From Bryobacteraceae bacterium (GTDB taxonomy: Bacteria > Acidobacteriota > Terriglobia > Bryobacterales > Bryobacteraceae), in NCBI GenBank assembly GCA_025350445.1, contig JANXXV010000586.1, positions 1 through 10,933 of the forward strand: a DNA stretch of 10,933 nucleotides. Direction: 5' to 3'. This document shows positions 8,101-10,933 of the stretch, one piece after another (the stretch's first letter is position 1; every line of letters starts with the position of its first letter). The position numbers and the translations under genes were made by a program. Below the pieces are notes generated by a model. It was not told the DNA's origin. It searched no databases and was given only the letters and a program-made list of their open reading frames with translations.

Positions 8101-8738
8101 TGGACCGTGTCGAGCCCCGGCTGCACCCTGACAATGCCACCACTGAACCGGTCGACGAGCGAAATCCCGTCCTGCACGATTTCCATCGAGCCGACCTTCA
8201 GGCCGTTCACGCGCGCCGTCCCCCCGCCCTCGACGCCAGCCGTCAAGTTGAAAAGGTTGCTGATCTGGCGGCCGTTCAACGGCAATTGTTGGATACGGAG
8301 CCCGTCCTTGACGTCGGCCACCTGCATCCCCTCCGTCGTGATTACTGGCGCTACGTCGCCCACGGAAACTGTATTGGTAACGGCTCCGACCGTGAGTTTG
8401 GGATCGACGGCCGCCGTCTGCCCTACCTGCACAGTCAGCGCGCCGGACCACCTCTCAAAACCCTGGTGCTCCACCAGTAACACGTACGGACCGGGCGGGA
8501 GCTGGCCGAAATAGTAGCCGCCATCCGTCGCGCTAGTAACTCTGCGAGCGGCGTTCGTGTCCTGGTTAGTGACCGTTACAGATGCGTTCGGAACAACAGC
8601 GGACGACGCATCGGTGACCGTGCCCCGTACGATTCCGTTCCCGGTTTGCGCAAAGAGCGGTTCCAATAATGACAGGAAGATCAGCAGTATCGTTCCCAAG
8701 GGACAGCACTTTCTTGTCAGTTGCATGTAAGCCAACAT
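5112..8738 (-). CDS. Oar-like TonB-dependent outer-membrane receptor
   Basis: From ATG 8738 this is a 1208-residue outer-membrane protein. A signal peptide (about 1-31, MLAYMQLTRKCCPLGTILL ... PLFAQ) precedes a carboxypeptidase-regulatory-like beta-sandwich (about 35-115, GIVRGTVTDASSAVVPNASV). A plug-like region follows with LPLNGRQISNLFNLTAGV and VTKSGTNQLHGSLFETFRNN, then a long beta-barrel ending in the aromatic C-terminus QFSMRLSF. Large receptors of this Oar type occur in many copies in Acidobacteriota and are thought to import or bind large substrates. The substrate here cannot be read from the sequence. The frame is open up to 8855, but a GGGAG Shine-Dalgarno, a signal peptide directly after 8738 and a promoter at 8782-8810 argue for the inner start. 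MQL at 8726 is a second, less likely start. Confidence 0.93.
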   Translation of the reverse strand: MLAYMQLTRKCCPLGTILLIFLSLLEPLFAQTGNGIVRGTVTDASSAVVPNASVTVTNQDTNAARRVTSATDGGYYFGQLPPGPYVLLVEHQGFERWSGALTVQVGQTAAVDPKLTVGAVTNTVSVGDVAPVITTEGMQVADVKDGLRIQQLPLNGRQISNLFNLTAGVEGGGTARVNGLKVGSMEIVQDGISLVDRFSGGIVRVQPGLDTVQEFRIETSSSSARYPRPATVTLVTKSGTNQLHGSLFETFRNNAAGLRSRTRQDGNTPSKLIRNEFGVSAGGPVVLPKLYDGRNKTFWFFAYEGLRQREATFDEDYVPTPAMFRGDFSNIADNNGVLTHIYDPVTTNAQGVRQQFPGDIIPQNRLSPFFKVMQSITHAPTSTVNPFQGPNLDVFYGLKTDTGSYTAKGDHRFSDKDNVSVRLTRSLFNRAQVGGRYGSPVETLTDGFGTGLNATTVFTGTITETHVFAPNFLNELLIAANRNPNHQGTLADSTNWSQKLGLPNPFGVTGWPTITAGSFPGNNWDADNPKDQNLTAFHAEDNLTLVKGKHTMSFGGRVRRELSNVRELQQAQGSHSFGDAWTAQYDPSSDQALPFTGIGVASMALGLPTNLSNQYNRGFFYFRQTEFGLYYHDSWKVSPRLTLEFGLRWDKWTPYKEKYNRLDNVDITKFATQFQVVSPYNTTLESVPGLPPSVLASWAKRGLTWTTAEKAGLPGSLIPSPNNDFGPRVGAAYRLNDKTSIRAGYGEYFWTLPLSQILQTSRINPPLNLRYTNPLGSLDGTSTFGVRTAPQANYYVGQAQVDVNGVIQIPATSAQTIFPYDYRDWKDTKAREWQFTIERELIRNTAVRLSYIGDRGSNLEQRYALNNQEAQYNYEIRTGNAPPANRDFTRVNPNWSFGNGVLAKNGYSNTSSFQAQVERRYSSGLAFQAFYTYTHSLTTSDAGGASSGNGSVNDTGGSPVVPENIQLLNTANNTYAQRLRLVYYNSTAIPPHRIAWNGIYDLPFGRGKQFGKSVSRFADAVIGGWQIATIGNLRSGTWLSVSGSEYLFGNPILSGDQQLTLTLNGRNQRLYFAGDFDPRLASNVDQTKLQALIPVDRNARKLRPLGAAFDNRLPVTLTNGTVRLTPITDTVNWNSRAFILGPANWNVDGSVFKNFSITEAVKLRITADFFNVFNHPNDVNPNGGTGLQDLSQQANDPRIIQFSMRLSF

Positions 8739-8745
8739 AGTGAAC

Positions 8746-8750
8746 TCCCG
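8746..8750 (-). promoter_or_regulatory. Shine-Dalgarno of the receptor gene
   Basis: The minus-strand sequence before ATG 8738 reads GGGAGTTCACT, with the purine-rich GGGAG seven bases from the start codon. This site decides for 8738 over the longer open frame beginning at 8855. Confidence 0.6.
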
Positions 8751-8781
8751 GCTAGCTTCATTAGAACAGCGGAACTTGGCC

Positions 8782-8810
8782 AGACTACCGCACATCGGAA
8801 CAATTGTCAA
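8782..8810 (-). promoter_or_regulatory. Sigma-70-type promoter of the receptor gene
   Basis: On the minus strand a perfect -35 box TTGACA (8805-8810) is followed after 17 bases by TAGTCT (8782-8787), a weak -10 matching TATAAT at three of six positions. Transcription would start near 8775, leaving a leader of about 37 bases before ATG 8738. Spacing and position fit, but the -10 is poor. Confidence 0.5.
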
Positions 8811-8820
8811 TCCGCCTGGA

Positions 8821-9285
8821 TTATCGTGCTGCAACAACCCCCAACATCTGTGCAACTATCTTTTGGCGGTAGTCAAAAATCTGATCAAGCTGTTTGCGCA
8901 CGACAAGGCTGTGAGCGGCGTTGCCGAAGAATCCGAAGGGAAGCGAGTAATCCACCTGGTCGGAAATGAGCGTACCCTCCGCCCGTGGCCGGAACGTATG
9001 ACGGTGCCGCCACAACAAGTAAGGGCTCTTGAGCGCCTCGTCTACGAAATGGAACGGCGGTTCGTACTCAGTGATTCGCGTCTTCCAAAGAAGCGGTATC
9101 CCCATCCAGCGGAATTCGTAGTCAATTTCAGCGCCCAAATGCATTTGCAGATTTGGGGTGAGGATGCGGAAATTCAGCCAGGGAGGGGTGATAGCGGCCA
9201 GGTTGTAGGGGTTCTCAAAGACGGCAAAGGCTTCTTGCAACGAGACCGGCGAAATCATTTGGCGATTTAATATTTGGATGCGCAT
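8821..9285 (-). CDS. SRPBCC (START-like) domain protein
   Basis: This 154-residue soluble protein consists of one SRPBCC/START-like helix-grip domain, whose members bind hydrophobic ligands in a deep cavity. Visible family features are the opening strand and helix (SPVSLQEAFAVFENPYNLA), the central antiparallel strands with IDYEFRWMGIPLLWKTRITEY and FVDEALKSPYLLWRHRHTF, and the long C-terminal helix (LVVRKQLDQIFDYRQKIVAQ). It resembles the polyketide cyclase/ligand-binding subgroup, often annotated as cell-division-inhibitor-like. No specific ligand can be assigned. ATG 9285 overlaps the end of the upstream membrane protein gene by 19 bases, implying translational coupling. No Shine-Dalgarno is evident, and ATG 9258 is a possible alternative nine codons in. 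The 82-base gap after its stop contains the receptor promoter. Confidence 0.85.
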   Translation of the reverse strand: MRIQILNRQMISPVSLQEAFAVFENPYNLAAITPPWLNFRILTPNLQMHLGAEIDYEFRWMGIPLLWKTRITEYEPPFHFVDEALKSPYLLWRHRHTFRPRAEGTLISDQVDYSLPFGFFGNAAHSLVVRKQLDQIFDYRQKIVAQMLGVVAAR

Positions 9286-10709
9286 TGAGGTAGAGGAAGG
9301 CCCAGTTGAGCAGCGTTCTTACGGGCTTCCGGGAGGCAGGGATCGATCTCCAGCGCTCGCTCGAAATCGTGACGGGCTGCATCTATCTGCTGCAGCATCT
9401 GAAGGGCTGCGCCGCGATTCGTCATCGCTTGTGCGCTATTGGGTTGCAGTGCCAGGGCGCGGCCGAACTGGGCTAAGGCTCTATCGCGAAAACCAAGCAT
9501 TGCGAACACTCTCCCTAGTTCGGATGCCAGTACAGGATCGTCGGGCGCAAGACTTTTCGCCTGTTCCAGAATCGGCAGCGCGCGCGCCGGATCGACAGAG
9601 CGTGAGAGTTGAACTTTCGGCCGAACTTTGTTCGGAGCGCGCTGGGCGGCCTGCGTCCATAAGCTTTCGCCGGTTCTCCATGTCTGCGTCTGGATCACGC
9701 TCAGAATGATGAGGAGCGGCAGCGCGAATTTCAGACGGTCCCAGGCAGCCAAGCCCGCAAATGCGATCATCGGCAGGTACATTCTGCGGTCCGCCGCCAG
9801 ATCCGCGGCGGGAAGAAACGAGGAACTGGGTAGAAGCAGAATCAGGCCGGCGAGAAACCAGAAGCCGCTCTTCGCGCGGGAGAACCGCCAAAGCGCTGCG
9901 GCTGCAATCCCGATCACTATCAGCCAGGCCCACCACACCGGTTGCGCCGAAATATCCGGATCCGCAGTGAAGCCCCAAGGCAGTATCAGCAGCCGGAAGT
10001 AACGGAGAATCACGCCGCCCTGGGTGGCCAGATACTGCACCGGCGTGAATCCCGCCTGCACTCCGGCGCCCGATCCGGGTATCCAGGCGGCGGCAATCAT
10101 TACCCGCAATCCCGCGGCAATCGAAAGCAGCACCATGGCGCCGATGGGTTTGAGTTCTTTTGTGTTGCGTGAGATGGAAAGATGCAGCAGAAACAAGAAC
10201 ACCGGAAACGCGACGCACTCTTCCTTGGCCAGCAGCGCGATGGCGAACCACGGCACCGCGCGCCAATGGCGGCCTGCGGTCCAATCCCGCAATGACAGCA
10301 GACAGAAAAATGTGGAGAGCAGAGTTCCCCTGGCAAAGATGTAGGCGACCGCTTCCGTCTGGATGGGATGGACCGCGAACACCGCCGTCGCGACGAACGC
10401 CGCGTTCGCGGGCATTAGCCGCTTCAGCACGTCAAACAACACCCACACGCAGGCAAGGTGGAGCGCAAGATTCAACGCGTGGTAGCCAAACGGATTCTGC
10501 CCGCCTAACTGATAATTTGCCCAAAATGTGAAGTATGTGAGGGGCCTGGTCTGTAACGGACGCCATATTTCCCACCAGCCGGACGCCGACGTCAGCGATG
10601 GATCCGAGAAGATGGCCAAGTCGTCAAATTGGAAGGCCGCCAGAAGGCATCCGCCAAAGGCGATGAACGCCGCCAGCACAAGGATCGATTTTTCGCGCAA
10701 TGCTATCAT
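9267..10709 (-). CDS. TMTC/GT-C-like polytopic membrane protein with C-terminal TPR repeats
   Basis: This 480-residue protein has an N-terminal membrane domain of roughly nine or more hydrophobic helices (about residues 8-350) and three TPR-like repeats (about 371-465, e.g. ALAQFGRALALQPNSAQAMT). The acidic pair Asp29-Asp30 in FQFDDLAIF sits in the first extracytoplasmic loop, where GT-C glycosyltransferases keep a catalytic acidic motif. The string RPLTYFTFWANYQLGGQNPF followed by GYHALNLALHLA strongly recalls the TMTC/DUF1736 family. By homology it may transfer a sugar from a lipid-linked donor to protein or glycan outside the membrane; this activity is inferred. The only usable start is ATG 10709, just before the first helix, with a GAG-type ribosome site in CGAGTGAAATACG. 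It overlaps the SRPBCC gene downstream and diverges from nth 16 bases away. Confidence 0.84.
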   Translation of the reverse strand: MIALREKSILVLAAFIAFGGCLLAAFQFDDLAIFSDPSLTSASGWWEIWRPLQTRPLTYFTFWANYQLGGQNPFGYHALNLALHLACVWVLFDVLKRLMPANAAFVATAVFAVHPIQTEAVAYIFARGTLLSTFFCLLSLRDWTAGRHWRAVPWFAIALLAKEECVAFPVFLFLLHLSISRNTKELKPIGAMVLLSIAAGLRVMIAAAWIPGSGAGVQAGFTPVQYLATQGGVILRYFRLLILPWGFTADPDISAQPVWWAWLIVIGIAAAALWRFSRAKSGFWFLAGLILLLPSSSFLPAADLAADRRMYLPMIAFAGLAAWDRLKFALPLLIILSVIQTQTWRTGESLWTQAAQRAPNKVRPKVQLSRSVDPARALPILEQAKSLAPDDPVLASELGRVFAMLGFRDRALAQFGRALALQPNSAQAMTNRGAALQMLQQIDAARHDFERALEIDPCLPEARKNAAQLGLPLPQCASKY

Positions 10710-10725
10710 CGTATTTCACTCGAAG

Positions 10726-10933
10726 ATGCCGCCTTCCACACCGTTAAACCTGGTGCCCCGGCCCAAGACCGCGGCTGAGCGAAAAGAGCGTGATCGCAAG
10801 ATCCTGAGCGGCCTGGACGAGATGTATCCAAACGTGACATGCGCGCTTACCCATAGCAGTGCCTGGGAACTTCTGGTCGCCACCATTCTGTCGGCGCAGT
10901 GCACCGATAAGCGCGTGAACGAAGTAACGCCTG
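10726..10933 (+). CDS. nth: Endonuclease III, 5' part (runs off the right edge)
   Basis: The frame from ATG 10726 gives 69 complete codons. It begins MPPSTPLNLVPRPKTAAERK and continues through KILSGLDEMYPNV to SAWELLVATILSAQCTDKRV. The LLVATILSAQxTDxxVN block is the hallmark N-terminal helix pair of endonuclease III, the bifunctional DNA glycosylase/AP lyase that removes oxidised pyrimidines. The helix-hairpin-helix, catalytic Lys/Asp and 4Fe-4S cluster lie beyond the window. The N-terminus is about 20 residues longer than in E. coli Nth. The start has only a weak ribosome site (GAAG directly before ATG). The gene diverges from the TMTC-like gene with 16 bases between the start codons. Confidence 0.9.
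   Translation, partial: MPPSTPLNLVPRPKTAAERKERDRKILSGLDEMYPNVTCALTHSSAWELLVATILSAQCTDKRVNEVTP

Noticed and set aside
7341..8480. A 379-codon open frame on the plus strand opposite the receptor gene.
   Set aside because: It is rich in Arg, His and Pro, shows no domain, and lies antisense to a receptor with clear family motifs; a GC-rich shadow frame.
9481..10284. A 267-codon minus-strand frame within the TMTC-like gene in another register.
   Set aside because: Arg/Gly/Ala-rich composition without motifs, fully inside a convincing membrane protein gene.

Overview
The window most resembles a chromosome segment from a soil-type Acidobacteriota, probably near Solibacter/Bryobacter. This is inferred from three things: a very large Oar-like TonB-dependent receptor with an N-terminal carboxypeptidase-regulatory-like domain, a squalene-hopene cyclase with a small membrane-protein gene just upstream, and generally GC-rich coding sequence. 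No rRNA or other decisive taxonomic marker is present.

Left part (1-4057). The first ~165 bases read on the minus strand as an interior piece of an M1-type peptidase-like protein that runs out of the window to the left and has no 5' part. It abuts, head to head, a plus-strand single-pass membrane protein gene (206-784) that itself seems to lack its N-terminus. Eight bases later comes a complete squalene-hopene cyclase gene (793-2793). A PLP-dependent alpha-oxoamine synthase gene (minus, 2774-4057) converges on it, and the two 3' ends overlap by 20 bases.

Middle (4058-5111). This gene-poor stretch holds two tandem IS200/IS605-type units. The first (about 4159-4774) carries a Y1 (HUH) transposase gene broken by one in-frame TAG codon. 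The second (about 4775-4983) is an internally deleted, MITE-like derivative without the transposase. Both start with a row of short hairpins, and the same hexamer CTAAAC marks all three boundaries.

Right part (5112-10933). A 1208-residue outer-membrane Oar-like receptor (minus) has a recognisable promoter and Shine-Dalgarno that place its start at 8738. Upstream of it on the same strand lie an SRPBCC-fold protein and a TMTC-like polytopic membrane protein with C-terminal TPRs, which overlap by 19 bases. The 5' part of endonuclease III (nth) starts divergently only 16 bases from the TMTC-like gene and leaves the window on the right.

Working together: the cyclase makes hopanoid lipids, and the alpha-oxoamine synthase may make a lipid long-chain base or a biotin precursor. 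The receptor, TMTC-like protein and SRPBCC protein suggest envelope functions. I see no new multi-gene system. The two most noteworthy items are the abrupt junction near 165-205 and the tandem IS/MITE pair, whose deletion can be traced to a short imperfect repeat.
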